A stretch of 42,706 nt of DNA from an uncultured Eubacterium sp. (GCA_905233545.1 CAJOEV010000011.1:1-42706); one strand, 5' to 3'. Counted from the first letter of the stretch, positions 15,094-25,056 are shown. Numbers and translations are program-made. The notes: generated from the sequence alone by a model not told the origin.

Positions 15094-18000
15094 TTAGAAT
15101 CTGATTTGGAATTTCAAACGGTAAGTTTTGTCGGTTTTGTTCATATATTTTTCGTTGCACAGTGAACCCCAGCTGTCATAACCGCCGATGCCCTGCTGTC
15201 TTGCAATACAGCGAACAACGGTTTTGTCGATTTCGGGAAGGTCCTTTGTGTGCCACGTGTTTTCAATTTCTTTGGGAAGCCAGTGGGAAGCGTTGAATTC
15301 CATAACGGGCTGGGCAATAACGCTGAAAGCTTTCTTGTTGCCGACAAGCGTTGCATAACGAACGCCCGTTCTGTTACCGCATTCCTGGGGCTTGAGATAG
15401 GGGGTATACATATCCGTAACGGTAGTGCTGTATAATCCCACCTTTGCCGAATTGCAGCGGTCAATGTAGTTTTCTTCGGGACCTCTGCCAAGATATGTAA
15501 CATTTTCAAAGTCCTTGGGAAGCTCGAACAAAAGTGAAACTTCGGGGATTTCGGGAAGTGAATCATCAGGAGCAAATTCCAAATCAACTTCAATTCCCCT
15601 TGAGGTTATTGTGTAAACAACAAGCGCTTTTGAATCGGGCTGAGTTCTTACGGTTGCCCTGCTTGTTATAACAACCTTTTTCTCGTCATCAAGAACCTTG
15701 AAGCTATCAATTTTCCACATTGTGTTGTTATAGATACCCGGGGTGTCGCCTGCGTCTCTCCAGCAGCCAAGACGGCTTCCTGCTCTTGAGCCTCTGTCGT
15801 TATCGGTGAGCGCTCTCCAGAAATTCAGACGCATGGGCGCTTTAAGGAGTTCTTCACCGCCGACCTTGATTGAAACAAGCTGATTTCTTTCTCTTTTTTC
15901 AAATCTTATTGCGACATCGTCGCTTGAAACGCGGATATTGCCATAGGTTTCGGTAACAAGAAGGGGCTGGTCGCATTCAAGCTCATCATAAACATTTTCA
16001 AATTCGTTAATGATGAACTGCTCCTCGGCAACAATGTGTCCCTCATCGCAGTAGGAAGTTGCTTCTTTTTCTTTTAATGCAAGATTAAGATAGCACTCGG
16101 TTGTTCCAACCTTTGTAAGCTCAAGGTCAATTACCGTTTTTTCGAAGGGTTCAAGGTCAATTTCGGTTACGCCTTCTCTATAGATGCCCTTGTCGGAGCA
16201 CTGGCACCAGTAGAGCTCATATTTATTAAGGTTTGTGAAAAGGAATTTGTTTTTTACTTCAATAATTCCTTTTTCAGCGTCGATTGCTTTGAATTCAACA
16301 TTCTGATAGAGCTTTTTGATTTCGGCAAGCTTCGGAGTCTCGGTTCTGTCGCCAAAAAGAAGTCCGTTTCCGCAGAAGTGACCGTCGTGGGGCTCTTCGC
16401 CGAAGTCTCCGCCGTATGCAAGATATTCAACGCCGTTTTCGTCGGTTGTCATAATGCTCTGGTCAACCCAGTCCCAGACAAATCCGCCCTGCAGACAGGG
16501 ATATTTTTCCCAGAGAGCAGTGTATTCATCTGTCGAACCGCAGGAGTTGCCCATTGCGTGGGTGTATTCACAGAGGATGAACGGTCTTGAATCCCTTCCC
16601 GAAAGCGCATATTCTTCGCACTGGTCGGGGCGGTAGTACATCTTTGACTGAACATCCGAAAGTTCTTTTTCATCAGGTGAACGGTGGCATTCAAAGTGAA
16701 CAAAGCGAGATTTGTCGTGTTCCTTAAGCCAGTTATACATCTTTTTCGGAGTTTCACCGCCGAGGGATTCGTTACCCATGCTCCAGCAAACAACGCATGT
16801 GTGGTTTTTATCTCTGTTATAGAGCGATTTAATTCTTTCCATACACGCCTTTTCAAATTCGGGGCGTGAATCGGGAAGCTGGGGACATCCGATAATTGTT
16901 GACCAATATGTTCCATGGGTTTCCATATTGTTTTCGTCAATAACATAGAGTCCGTATTCGTCACAGAGCTCGTACCAGTGTGGAGCGTTGGGATAGTGCG
17001 AGGTTCTGACTGCGTTGATATTGTTTTTCTTCATTATTTCAATATCCTGACGCATAACCTCTTCGCTTATGTATCTTCCCTTGTAACAGTCAAACTCGTG
17101 GCGGTTTGTACCTTTAAAGATAACGCGCTTTCCGTTGATTCTGATAATTCCGTCCTTGATTTCAACACTTCTGAAACCAACCTTTGAAGAAAGGTATTCA
17201 ATGGGTGTTCCGTTGCTCTTAAGAGTTAAAACAACAGTGTATAAATTTGGACTTTCGGCACTCCACGGTTTAACGCTTGTTACGATTGATTTAAGTTTTG
17301 TTGTGTGTTCTTCGCTGACATACTGGGAGTCAAGCGCAACAACAGTTCCGTCGCTGTCGATAACGCTTAAATCTATTGAAAGACTTTCGTATGCGCCGTT
17401 TGTTTTAACGCAAACATCAAGATATCCGTCGCGAAGAGTTGAATCGGGCTCAGCGTGAATTTCGAAATCGCGGATATATTCTTTTTCAGTCTGATAGATA
17501 TATACATCGCGGAAAATGCCGCCCAGGCGCCACATATCCTGGCACTCAAGCCAGCTGCCCGTACACCAGCGGTAAACCTCAACGCCGATAACATTTGAGC
17601 CCTCAACAAGATATTTTGAGATATCAAATTCAGCTCTGTTGAAGGTTGATTCGCTGTAACCGACTCTTTCGCCGTTTACATAAAGATAAAATGCAGCTTC
17701 AACACCCTCAAAACAGAGAACAAGTCTTTTTGAAAGGGTTGATTGGTTGATATGTATTCTTTTAAGATAACAGCCGACGGGATTGTGCATTGTCGGTGCG
17801 TTGGGAGGACAGATGTCCTCGTCGGTTTCCCAGGGATAACGTACATTGCAGTACTGTGCCTGGTCGTAGCCCTGCATCTGCCAGGAGCAGGGAATAATAA
17901 CGCTGTCCCAGTTGTGCGCGTCATAATGGGGCTGCGCGAAATCACTCGGACGGTATGCGTAGTTCTTATAAAGTTTGAACTTCCATTTGCCGTTGAGAAG

Positions 18001-18153
18001 CTTGCAAAGCGAGGAATCATAGCGATTTGCCTTTTTTGCCTGCTCAAAGTTCTCGTAGGGCATAAGGGTTGCATGCTGAGGAAGCTGATTTACCTCAACG
18101 ATTTCGGGGTTACTCTGCCATTCGGTGTAGCCGTCTATAAAGTTTCTTTCCAT
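15094..18153 (-). CDS. lacZ: Beta-galactosidase, glycoside hydrolase family 2
   Basis: A 1019-residue LacZ-type enzyme hydrolysing beta-galactosides such as lactose. Domain order is sugar-binding (about 50-210), Ig-like, TIM barrel (about 330-620), a second Ig-like domain and the C-terminal small-chain domain (about 730-1010). The acid/base Glu lies in WSMGNESLGG and the nucleophile Glu in LCEYTHAMGNS. No signal peptide is present, so it is cytoplasmic and needs a transporter not seen here. GGAGA precedes the ATG. It lies 62 bp after the sugar transferase gene on the same strand. No sugar-responsive regulator is adjacent. Confidence 0.95.
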   Translation of the reverse strand: MERNFIDGYTEWQSNPEIVEVNQLPQHATLMPYENFEQAKKANRYDSSLCKLLNGKWKFKLYKNYAYRPSDFAQPHYDAHNWDSVIIPCSWQMQGYDQAQYCNVRYPWETDEDICPPNAPTMHNPVGCYLKRIHINQSTLSKRLVLCFEGVEAAFYLYVNGERVGYSESTFNRAEFDISKYLVEGSNVIGVEVYRWCTGSWLECQDMWRLGGIFRDVYIYQTEKEYIRDFEIHAEPDSTLRDGYLDVCVKTNGAYESLSIDLSVIDSDGTVVALDSQYVSEEHTTKLKSIVTSVKPWSAESPNLYTVVLTLKSNGTPIEYLSSKVGFRSVEIKDGIIRINGKRVIFKGTNRHEFDCYKGRYISEEVMRQDIEIMKKNNINAVRTSHYPNAPHWYELCDEYGLYVIDENNMETHGTYWSTIIGCPQLPDSRPEFEKACMERIKSLYNRDKNHTCVVCWSMGNESLGGETPKKMYNWLKEHDKSRFVHFECHRSPDEKELSDVQSKMYYRPDQCEEYALSGRDSRPFILCEYTHAMGNSCGSTDEYTALWEKYPCLQGGFVWDWVDQSIMTTDENGVEYLAYGGDFGEEPHDGHFCGNGLLFGDRTETPKLAEIKKLYQNVEFKAIDAEKGIIEVKNKFLFTNLNKYELYWCQCSDKGIYREGVTEIDLEPFEKTVIDLELTKVGTTECYLNLALKEKEATSYCDEGHIVAEEQFIINEFENVYDELECDQPLLVTETYGNIRVSSDDVAIRFEKRERNQLVSIKVGGEELLKAPMRLNFWRALTDNDRGSRAGSRLGCWRDAGDTPGIYNNTMWKIDSFKVLDDEKKVVITSRATVRTQPDSKALVVYTITSRGIEVDLEFAPDDSLPEIPEVSLLFELPKDFENVTYLGRGPEENYIDRCNSAKVGLYSTTVTDMYTPYLKPQECGNRTGVRYATLVGNKKAFSVIAQPVMEFNASHWLPKEIENTWHTKDLPEIDKTVVRCIARQQGIGGYDSWGSLCNEKYMNKTDKTYRLKFQIRF

Positions 18154-18215
18154 AGGCTGTTCTCCAAAATTGTATTAGTAATTGTTTATAATAAGTTTTG
18201 CAAAAACAAAACCTT

Positions 18216-18839
18216 TTATCTTCTGTGGTATTTTCCTTCGTGGAAGCCCTCCTGCTTTGCAACGGTTATGAATGATTTAAGCAGGATTTGCAAATCGAGT
18301 TTAAGGCTCCAGTTATCACAGTATTCTTTGTCGTATTTTGCTTTCTTAACAATCGAAAGGTCGTCTCGTCCGTTGACCTGTGCAAGTCCCGTAAGACCGG
18401 GACGAAAACGGTATACGCCGTATTCAAGTCTGAGACGGTGCATTCTGATTTCGCTTGAAATCAAAGGACGCGGACCGACAAAGCTCATATCGCCTTTGAG
18501 AATGTTCCAAAGCTGAGGAAGCTCGTCAAGGCTTGTTTTTCTGAGAATTCTTCCGATTTTTGTTATATACTGCTCGGGGTTTTCAAGGTCGCCCGTCGCA
18601 CAGTTCGGAGTTGAATTCTTCATTGTCTGGAATTTATAAATTTTAAAAGGCTTTCCCTTTCTTCCCCTTCTCTCGTGGCTGAAGAAAATCTTGCAGTCGG
18701 GAGTGAAGAAAATAATAACACATATAACCAGGAACATGGGTGACAGTATAATCAATGCCAAAAAGGAAAAGATTATGTCAAAAAGCCTTTTAAACTTAGT
18801 CGGAGCTAAGTACTTTTTTAGAAATTTTTTCATATTCAT
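18216..18839 (-). CDS. Sugar-phosphate transferase (PglC/WcaJ-type initiating enzyme)
   Basis: A 207-residue monotopic phosphoglycosyl transferase that loads a sugar-1-phosphate onto undecaprenyl phosphate to start a surface glycan. It has the single N-terminal membrane helix (about 18-45), the KFQTM stretch, the catalytic LDELPQLWNIL region with its Asp-Glu pair, and the GPRPL and RPGLTGLAQVNGR signatures. It is the short form without the large WcaJ N-terminal region. Two starts, 18839 and 18833, are possible; neither has a good ribosome site. No glycan cluster surrounds it, which is unusual for this enzyme. Confidence 0.88.
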   Translation of the reverse strand: MNMKKFLKKYLAPTKFKRLFDIIFSFLALIILSPMFLVICVIIFFTPDCKIFFSHERRGRKGKPFKIYKFQTMKNSTPNCATGDLENPEQYITKIGRILRKTSLDELPQLWNILKGDMSFVGPRPLISSEIRMHRLRLEYGVYRFRPGLTGLAQVNGRDDLSIVKKAKYDKEYCDNWSLKLDLQILLKSFITVAKQEGFHEGKYHRR

Positions 18840-18962
18840 ACCCGATTCGTCGCGGAATTAAAAGCAATACAACTATATAAAGTGGCATAGTTTGATTGAT
18901 TATACCATATATGATTAAAAAATGCAATTTATTTATTATTTTAATTTTAATAAATATTTTAC

Positions 18963-18992
18963 TTGAAATCTGCACCCCAAATATAATATAAT
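18963..18992 (+). promoter_or_regulatory. Promoter of the small lipoprotein gene
   Basis: TTGAAA (18963-18968), 18 bp, TATAAT (18987-18992). Confidence 0.7.
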
Positions 18993-19031
18993 AGACGAGA
19001 TATATCAAGTCTGATTAAGGGAGGTGCTTTG

Positions 19032-19640
19032 ATGAAACATATGCCTAAAAACAGTATGTGCATTTTTCTGTGTTTATTGATGGCGTTCAGTCTTGCCGCG
19101 TGTTCAGCAGGAACTGAGCTGACAGAACAGAATATTAACCAGACTGTTGCAAAAGTTGAAAAAGCCCTCAAGGACTTTGATGAAAAAGAACTAAAGAAAT
19201 ATGTTGAGAGCGACACTCTTTCAAAAATCCTTGCCGTTTCCAACGGAAAGAAGCAGTTTAAGGAGCTTGGACAGGCGATTTTCAAAGACCTTTCAATTAG
19301 CGTTGATTCAATCGATATTGAAAATTCGTCCGTAACGGTTTCAATTCTGAACAAGGATTTATATCAGCCCGCTTCGGATTTTGCAACTGAGCTCAGTCAG
19401 ACCTATACCGATGTTCAGCTGATAGGCAAGCTCAATGACGAGGATTTCTTAAACAACAATCTTTCAAAGCTGACCAAGCAGATTGACAGTGCGCCGATGC
19501 AAACTCAGCCACAGCAGGTTACTCTGGGAATCAAAAAGGGCAAAAAGAACCTCGTTCTTGTTTTTGACGAGGAGGCAGAAAATGCCGTTTCGGGAGGAGC
19601 ACTCGGAGCAATTATGAAAGCTTTTTCCGCTTCGTTGTAG
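19032..19640 (+). CDS. Small secreted lipoprotein of unknown function
   Basis: A 202-residue protein with a lipoprotein signal peptide ending in the lipobox LAAC (cysteine near residue 24), so it is expected to be tethered to the outer face of the membrane. The rest is mixed helix and strand with charged repeats and resembles the loosely defined DUF5105/DUF4878-type lipoproteins of Firmicutes, but I cannot assign a family. GGGAGGTG is spaced 5 nt from the ATG at 19032. It has its own promoter and is separated from secA by a second promoter. Confidence 0.72.
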   Translation: MKHMPKNSMCIFLCLLMAFSLAACSAGTELTEQNINQTVAKVEKALKDFDEKELKKYVESDTLSKILAVSNGKKQFKELGQAIFKDLSISVDSIDIENSSVTVSILNKDLYQPASDFATELSQTYTDVQLIGKLNDEDFLNNNLSKLTKQIDSAPMQTQPQQVTLGIKKGKKNLVLVFDEEAENAVSGGALGAIMKAFSASL

Positions 19641-19665
19641 CAGTATAGTTATTAAATTATAATAA

Positions 19666-19694
19666 TTGACATTAAGAATACACTATGCTACTAT
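19666..19694 (+). promoter_or_regulatory. Promoter of secA
   Basis: TTGACA (19666-19671), 17 bp, TACTAT (19689-19694). Confidence 0.7.
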
Positions 19695-19727
19695 TAGCAG
19701 GCGAAAATTTATAGAGGTGAAAAATAA

Positions 19728-22487
19728 ATGGCAAATAAATTTGTAAATGCTCTTTTCGGAGACTACTCCAAAAAAGAGGTAAAGAAACTCAAGAAAACAG
19801 TTGATAAAATCAACTCTCTTGCTGAAAAGTACGGGGATATGGACGACAAGGAGCTTGCAGCTCAGACTCCTATTCTTAAAGACAGACTTGCAGCAGGTGA
19901 AACACTCGACGATATTCTCCCCGACGCATTCGCAGTATGCCGTGAGGCAGCTGACAGAGTTATCGGACTTCGTCATTTCGACGTTCAGCTTATTGGCGGT
20001 ATCGTTCTTCATCAGGGCAGAATTGCCGAGATGAAAACAGGTGAAGGTAAAACTCTTGTTGCAACCCTTCCCGCATACTTAAACGCATTAACAGGCGACG
20101 GTGTTCACATCGTAACCGTTAACGACTATCTTGCAAAGCGTGACTCCGAGTGGATGGGTAAGGTTTACCGTTTTCTCGGTCTTTCCGTAGGACTTATTAT
20201 CCACGAGAAGAGCAACGCAGAGCGCCAGGAAGCATATAACTGCGATATCACATACGGAACCAACAACGAGATGGGATTTGACTATCTTCGTGACAATATG
20301 GTTCAGTATAAAGAGCAGAAGGTTCAGAGAGGCCACGTTTTCGCAATCGTCGACGAGGTCGACTCAATTCTTATCGATGAGGCAAGAACCCCTCTTATCA
20401 TCAGCGGTAAGGGCGACCAGTCAACAGACCTCTACCGTCAGGCAAATGTTTTTGCTAAACAGCTTAAAATGGTTAAGGTTGCAAAAACAGACGACAAGGA
20501 AGACACAGAAGAGAATTACGAAGGCGACTATGTAGTAGACGAAAAGGCTAAAACAGCAACCCTCCTCAAGAGCGGTGTTGAGAAGGCAGAAACCTTCTTC
20601 GCTGTTGAAAACCTTATGGATATCGAAAACACAACCCTTCGCCACCACATCGACCAGGCTATCAAGGCTCACGGTGTTATGACAAGGGATATCGACTATG
20701 TTGTTAAAGACGGTCAGGTTAAAATCGTTGACGAGTTTACAGGCCGTATCATGGAAGGAAGAAGATATAACGAAGGTCTTCATCAGGCTCTTGAAGCTAA
20801 GGAAAATGTTAAGGTTGAGCACGAGAGCAAAACTCTTGCAACAATCACATTCCAGAACTATTTCCGTCTTTACAAGAAGCTTTCAGGTATGACAGGTACC
20901 GCTGCAACCGAGGCTCCTGAATTCGACGAAATCTATAAGCTCGATGTTGTTGAAATTCCGACAAATAAGCCGATGATTCGTGAAGATAAACCCGACATCA
21001 TCTTCCAGACTGAAAAGGGCAAGTATTTCAACGTTATCAATCAGATTAAGGAATGCAACGAAAAGGGTCAGCCCGTTCTTGTTGGTACAATCAGCATTGA
21101 AAAGAGTGAGCATCTTTCAAAGCTCCTCAAGAAAGAAAAGATTGAGCACAATGTTCTCAACGCTAAGAACCACGAAAAAGAAGCAGAAATCATCGCTCAG
21201 GCAGGTAAGTTCGGCGCTGTAACAATCGCAACGAACATGGCAGGCCGTGGTACCGATATTATGCTCGGCGGTAACGCAGAGTTCCTTGCAAAAGCACAGA
21301 TGAAGAAGATGAAGTTCACAAATGCGCTTATTGCAGAGGCAACGGGCTTCGGTGAAACAGATGATGAAGACATCTTAAACGCAAGAAAAACCTTTATCGA
21401 GCTTGAAGCTCAGTACAAGGAAGAAATAAAGGAAGAGGCAGACAAGGTACGCGAGGCAGGCGGTCTCTTCATTCTCGGAACAGAGCGCCACGATGCACGC
21501 CGTATCGACAACCAGTTAAGAGGTCGTTCGGGACGTCAGGGTGACCCCGGTGCAAGCCAGTTCTATCTCTCATGTGAAGACGATTTAATGCGTCTTTTCG
21601 GCGGAGACAAGATGCAGATTATGATGGCTAAGCTCACTGATGACGAGAATATGCCAATCGAATCCAAGTTTATCTCAAGAACCGTTGAATCTTCACAGAA
21701 GAAGGTTGAGGGAAGAAACTTCGGTATCAGAAAGAACACACTCCAGTACGACGATGTTATGAATCGTCAGAGAGAGCTTATCTATACCCAGAGAGACCAG
21801 GTGCTTGACGGACTTGATTTAACCGAAACCATTCTCAAGATGCTCGACCAGAACATTCAGGAAACTGTTGAAAACTATTTCGCAGGCGAGAACAAAGAGG
21901 ATTGGAACGTTGAAGGTCTCAAAGAGAAGTATAAGAGTTGGTTAATCTGCACCGACGACGACTTCAAAGAGGTTGAAGAGCTCACAATTCCCGACACTGT
22001 TGAAACACTTCAGGCAAGAGGCAGAAAGCGTCTTGAAGAGAAGAGAGCAATCCTCGGCGACGATATGTTCGGCGAGTTCGAGAGAATGATTCTTCTCAGA
22101 AATGTTGACACATACTGGATGGACCACATTGACGCAATGGAAGAGCTCAAGAAGGGAATTCACCTCAGAGCTTATGCACAGAGAGACCCGGTTGTTGCTT
22201 ACCGTGAAGAATCCTACGATATGTTCAGCGAAATGACCGCTGCAATCCGCGAGGATACTGCAAAGATGATGTTAACCCTTATGCCCAGACATAAGGCAGA
22301 CGTTCAGAGAAGAGCTGTTGCAAGAGTTACTGCAACATCTTCAAGCGAAACAGAGTCAAATGCAAAGCAGGTCACAATTCGCAAGGAAAAGAAAATCGGT
22401 CCCAACGATCCGTGTCCGTGCGGAAGCGGCAAGAAGTATAAGAAATGCTGCGGCGCACCCGGTAAAGAAAAGAATACCGAAGAATAA
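19728..22487 (+). CDS. secA: Preprotein translocase ATPase SecA
   Basis: A 919-residue motor that drives proteins through SecYEG. Walker A MKTGEGKT, the DEVDSILIDEARTPLIISG box, the preprotein cross-linking domain and GRAGRQGDPG-like motif VI region are in normal order. The C-terminus carries the zinc motif NDPCPCGSGKKYKKCC that binds SecB or the ribosome. A 40-residue insertion-like acidic stretch (KTDDKEDTEENYEGDYV) sits after the first nucleotide-binding motifs. The length and single copy suggest the housekeeping SecA. A GAGGTG ribosome site precedes the ATG, and a strong terminator follows at 22494. Confidence 0.98.
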   Translation: MANKFVNALFGDYSKKEVKKLKKTVDKINSLAEKYGDMDDKELAAQTPILKDRLAAGETLDDILPDAFAVCREAADRVIGLRHFDVQLIGGIVLHQGRIAEMKTGEGKTLVATLPAYLNALTGDGVHIVTVNDYLAKRDSEWMGKVYRFLGLSVGLIIHEKSNAERQEAYNCDITYGTNNEMGFDYLRDNMVQYKEQKVQRGHVFAIVDEVDSILIDEARTPLIISGKGDQSTDLYRQANVFAKQLKMVKVAKTDDKEDTEENYEGDYVVDEKAKTATLLKSGVEKAETFFAVENLMDIENTTLRHHIDQAIKAHGVMTRDIDYVVKDGQVKIVDEFTGRIMEGRRYNEGLHQALEAKENVKVEHESKTLATITFQNYFRLYKKLSGMTGTAATEAPEFDEIYKLDVVEIPTNKPMIREDKPDIIFQTEKGKYFNVINQIKECNEKGQPVLVGTISIEKSEHLSKLLKKEKIEHNVLNAKNHEKEAEIIAQAGKFGAVTIATNMAGRGTDIMLGGNAEFLAKAQMKKMKFTNALIAEATGFGETDDEDILNARKTFIELEAQYKEEIKEEADKVREAGGLFILGTERHDARRIDNQLRGRSGRQGDPGASQFYLSCEDDLMRLFGGDKMQIMMAKLTDDENMPIESKFISRTVESSQKKVEGRNFGIRKNTLQYDDVMNRQRELIYTQRDQVLDGLDLTETILKMLDQNIQETVENYFAGENKEDWNVEGLKEKYKSWLICTDDDFKEVEELTIPDTVETLQARGRKRLEEKRAILGDDMFGEFERMILLRNVDTYWMDHIDAMEELKKGIHLRAYAQRDPVVAYREESYDMFSEMTAAIREDTAKMMLTLMPRHKADVQRRAVARVTATSSSETESNAKQVTIRKEKKIGPNDPCPCGSGKKYKKCCGAPGKEKNTEE

Positions 22488-22493
22488 AGAATT

Positions 22494-22530
22494 AAAAAGC
22501 CCTGTTCGGAATTACCGAACAGGGCTTTTT
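22494..22530 (+). terminator. Terminator of secA
   Basis: A perfect 16-bp stem beginning AAAAAGCCCTGTTCGG, loop AATTA, closed by a T run. Confidence 0.92.
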
Positions 22531-22552
22531 GCCCGGTCTTTAGCATAGATTA

Positions 22553-22575
22553 AACCCCCGGTTCAACTGGGGGTT
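22553..22575 (-). terminator. Terminator of the FnIII protein gene
   Basis: AACCCCC/GGGGGTT stem 17 bp past the stop at 22592; its T-tract on the minus strand is short. Confidence 0.65.
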
Positions 22576-22591
22576 ATAATTATTGGTTGGT

Positions 22592-23773
22592 TTATGACGG
22601 AATCCAGATTTGTTTGGTAATATCATTTTTAACTATGATATCTCTGTAATAGAATTCTTCCTCATAGTTTTTTATCGAATCAATGAGATAGCCTTTGTTT
22701 TCTCCCATGGTTTCAAGAGGAACAAACAGATCTGCCTTGAAAGACGCTTTGTAATCATGAATTGGAATTTCACTGTTTGCATAATAGTATTCAAAGTATC
22801 CGCCGTTTTTGTAAAGCATCATTTCTTCGCCGTAGCCCTTTTTTGTTTTGGTTTTTCCTGTCGAAGTGTTTTTCTGAACATGCTTGACAAGCTCGGCATA
22901 AACCGATTCGTCACCAAACTTTTCGATTATTTTTATAGTGTCTGTTGCTTTAATATTTTTCTTCTCATAATATGTAACAGTATAGCTTTTGTTGACTTTA
23001 TATGTGCTGACGATTGATGGCAGAATTTTTACTCTCGGGTAAACGGTTCCCTCAATTTCACAGTATCCGCTCTCAGACATATCGTGCACCAGATAGTTGT
23101 AGGTGAAAAGATCAAAACCGCTGTAGTTATATGCACCGACTCTTCTGCTTTTTGAGTTGTAGCTTGTTACAGCCGAGTACGGTGAATAATAAGTTTTTCC
23201 GTCGCGGTTTTTGTATGCTCTAACTTTATAGTAATGGGTTTTTGAATCGTTTGCACTTTTATCAAGGAAAGTTATCGATGTGGACTTTCCGATATAGCTG
23301 AATTTGCCATCTTTTGAATCGGATTTATAGATTTTGTATCCGCTGACGCCGTTTTGCAAATCCCATACAACGTCTGCGCCGTTTGAGCGTTTTATTGTTG
23401 TTACTCCCGTAACCTTATACGGAAGCGGTTTTGCAGAAACGATTTTAGATGCTTTCTTTGTTTTTCCCTTATAAGCATAAACCTTGAAATAATAGTTTTT
23501 GCCCGTTTTCAAGCCATAGGAAATAAATGCTGTGCGGGATTTGTTGATTGATGCAACCTTTTTGTATCCCGATGATTTGCTTGTTGAACGGTAAATGTAG
23601 TATCCCGAAGGGCTTCCCGCTTTTTTCCAGCTGAGTTTTATTGCACTTGATGTAATGCCTGTCGCTTTAATGCTTGAAGGTGCAGAAAGCGACGCCGCCT
23701 GAGCCGAAAAGCCGATTGAAGCACAGGTGATTATCATAAAAAATGACAGCACAGTGCATAATACTTTTTTCAT
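22592..23773 (-). CDS. Secreted protein with two fibronectin III-like domains
   Basis: A 393-residue exported protein. Residues 1-27 are a signal peptide (cleavage after AQA). Two FnIII-like domains follow (about 30-115 and 118-205), with the typical SWKKAGSPSGYYIYR pattern. The C-terminal half (about 210-393) is rich in Tyr, Lys and strands and matches nothing I recognise. AAGGAG lies nine bases before the ATG at 23773; an in-frame extension upstream lacks a site. The promoter at 23804-23832 is a perfect consensus. It has no anchor, so it is secreted or held by charge. Its FnIII part resembles the tail of the LRR protein at 4614-8228. Confidence 0.75.
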   Translation of the reverse strand: MKKVLCTVLSFFMIITCASIGFSAQAASLSAPSSIKATGITSSAIKLSWKKAGSPSGYYIYRSTSKSSGYKKVASINKSRTAFISYGLKTGKNYYFKVYAYKGKTKKASKIVSAKPLPYKVTGVTTIKRSNGADVVWDLQNGVSGYKIYKSDSKDGKFSYIGKSTSITFLDKSANDSKTHYYKVRAYKNRDGKTYYSPYSAVTSYNSKSRRVGAYNYSGFDLFTYNYLVHDMSESGYCEIEGTVYPRVKILPSIVSTYKVNKSYTVTYYEKKNIKATDTIKIIEKFGDESVYAELVKHVQKNTSTGKTKTKKGYGEEMMLYKNGGYFEYYYANSEIPIHDYKASFKADLFVPLETMGENKGYLIDSIKNYEEEFYYRDIIVKNDITKQIWIPS

Positions 23774-23803
23774 AGTAAAAAACTCCTTTTTTGGTATATT
23801 ATC

Positions 23804-23832
23804 ATTATACATATTAACAAATTTATTGTCAA
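23804..23832 (-). promoter_or_regulatory. Consensus promoter of the FnIII protein gene
   Basis: Minus strand TTGACA (23827-23832), 17 bp, TATAAT (23804-23809). Confidence 0.85.
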
Positions 23833-23890
23833 CAAAGTCATTTTTTGTTTTGGCTTTTATAATATGATATAAAATAATATAAATATTTAC

Positions 23891-23919
23891 TTGACAACGG
23901 GTTAGTGTGGTGATATAAT
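23891..23919 (+). promoter_or_regulatory. Consensus promoter of the aldolase gene
   Basis: TTGACA (23891-23896), 17 bp, TATAAT (23914-23919). It is divergent from the promoter at 23804-23832; the two -35 boxes are 58 bp apart. Confidence 0.85.
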
Positions 23920-23963
23920 CGCTTTAACACTTAAAAGCTTTAAAGCGTGAAACGAGGTATAAT

Positions 23964-24941
23964 ATGTCAGGCAGAAAAGGTAATTTAATGTCCGTCAGAG
24001 ACGACATCAAGGTCGTTGACGCAACTATCAGAGACGGCGGACTCTGTAATAATTTTGAATTTTCAGATGAATTTGTAAGAGAGCTTTATAAAACAAATAT
24101 CCGAAGCGGTGTTGATTATATGGAGTTCGGATATAAAGCAAGCAAGGTTATGTTTGACCCTGAAGAATTCGGCAAATGGAAGTTCTGTGACGAAGCGGAT
24201 TTGCGCGCGATTGTCGGCGAAAACATCTCCGATATGAAAATTGCGGTAATGGCTGATGTCGGAAGATGCGATTATAAAACAGATTTTCTGCCGAAGAAGG
24301 ACAGCGTTATTGATTTGGTCCGCGTTGCGTGCTATATTCATCAGATTCCCGCTGCCATTGAAATGGTTGAGCATTTTCACAGCTTAGGTTATGAAACAAG
24401 CTGTAATATTATGGCGATTTCTCAGGCAAACACCGACCAGGTTGAAGAAGCGCTTGAAATGCTTTGTGCATCAAGTGTGGATGTTATCTATCTTGTTGAC
24501 AGCTATGGCTCGCTCTATCCTGAAAATGCGGGTGAGCTCGCGCAGAAATACTATGCTTTTGCAGAAAAAGCAAACAAAAAGGTTGGTTTCCATGCCCACA
24601 ACAACCAAAATCTTGCTTTTGCAAACACAATCGAAATGCTTTCCTACGGTATTTCCTATCTTGACGCAACAGCAATGGGAATGGGACGCGGTGCAGGAAA
24701 CTGCCAGATGGAGCTTTTGCTCGGCTTTTTGAGAAATCCGAAATATAATCTCTACGGAATATTGAGCTTTATCGAGAAATATATGATTCCTCTTAAAGAA
24801 AGCGGAATCACATGGGGCTTTGATTTGCAGTATATGTTCACGGGTCAGCTCAACCGCCACCCGAGAGCAGCTATGGCATTCACCGACGATAAAAGAGGCG
24901 ACTACTGTGAATTCTATAAATCGCTTCTTGATAATTTTTAA
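23964..24941 (+). CDS. HMGL-like aldolase (4-hydroxy-2-oxovalerate aldolase type)
   Basis: A 325-residue TIM-barrel lyase of the HMGL-like family. VVDATIRDGGLCNNFEF is the active-site strand with the Arg-Asp pair, and FHAHNNQNLA carries the two histidines that bind the divalent metal; DSYGSLYP is a further family motif. The family includes DmpG, which cleaves 4-hydroxy-2-oxo acids to pyruvate and an aldehyde, but the DmpF dehydrogenase partner is not adjacent and the C-terminal communication domain is short. The substrate is therefore unknown. The ATG at 23964 follows GAGG; an internal ATG nine codons on is less likely. It is transcribed alone. Confidence 0.85.
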   Translation: MSGRKGNLMSVRDDIKVVDATIRDGGLCNNFEFSDEFVRELYKTNIRSGVDYMEFGYKASKVMFDPEEFGKWKFCDEADLRAIVGENISDMKIAVMADVGRCDYKTDFLPKKDSVIDLVRVACYIHQIPAAIEMVEHFHSLGYETSCNIMAISQANTDQVEEALEMLCASSVDVIYLVDSYGSLYPENAGELAQKYYAFAEKANKKVGFHAHNNQNLAFANTIEMLSYGISYLDATAMGMGRGAGNCQMELLLGFLRNPKYNLYGILSFIEKYMIPLKESGITWGFDLQYMFTGQLNRHPRAAMAFTDDKRGDYCEFYKSLLDNF

Positions 24942-24991
24942 AACAATTATACTCTTAACACGGGGAGCCGGAAAAGAATATTTTTGCAAAA

Positions 24992-25026
24992 TTTAAAGCG
25001 CTGTGCATAACGCACAGCGCTTTAAA
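24992..25026 (+). terminator. Terminator of the aldolase gene
   Basis: A perfect 15-bp stem beginning TTTAAAGCGCTGTGC with loop ATAAC, about 50 bp past the stop. The flanks are A/T-rich on both sides. Confidence 0.78.
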
Positions 25027-25056
25027 CATTATTACAGTATAAAAATACAGAACAAA

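Noticed and set aside
15094-18153. Lactose-responsive control region for lacZ
   Set aside because: The 62-bp gap upstream has no palindrome or catabolite-type site that I can identify.
18796-19008. Hydrophobic 70-codon frame upstream of the sugar transferase
   Set aside because: It overlaps the transferase start in another frame and has no ribosome site.
20421-20822. Long antisense frame inside secA
   Set aside because: A shadow of secA codon use with no signals of its own.
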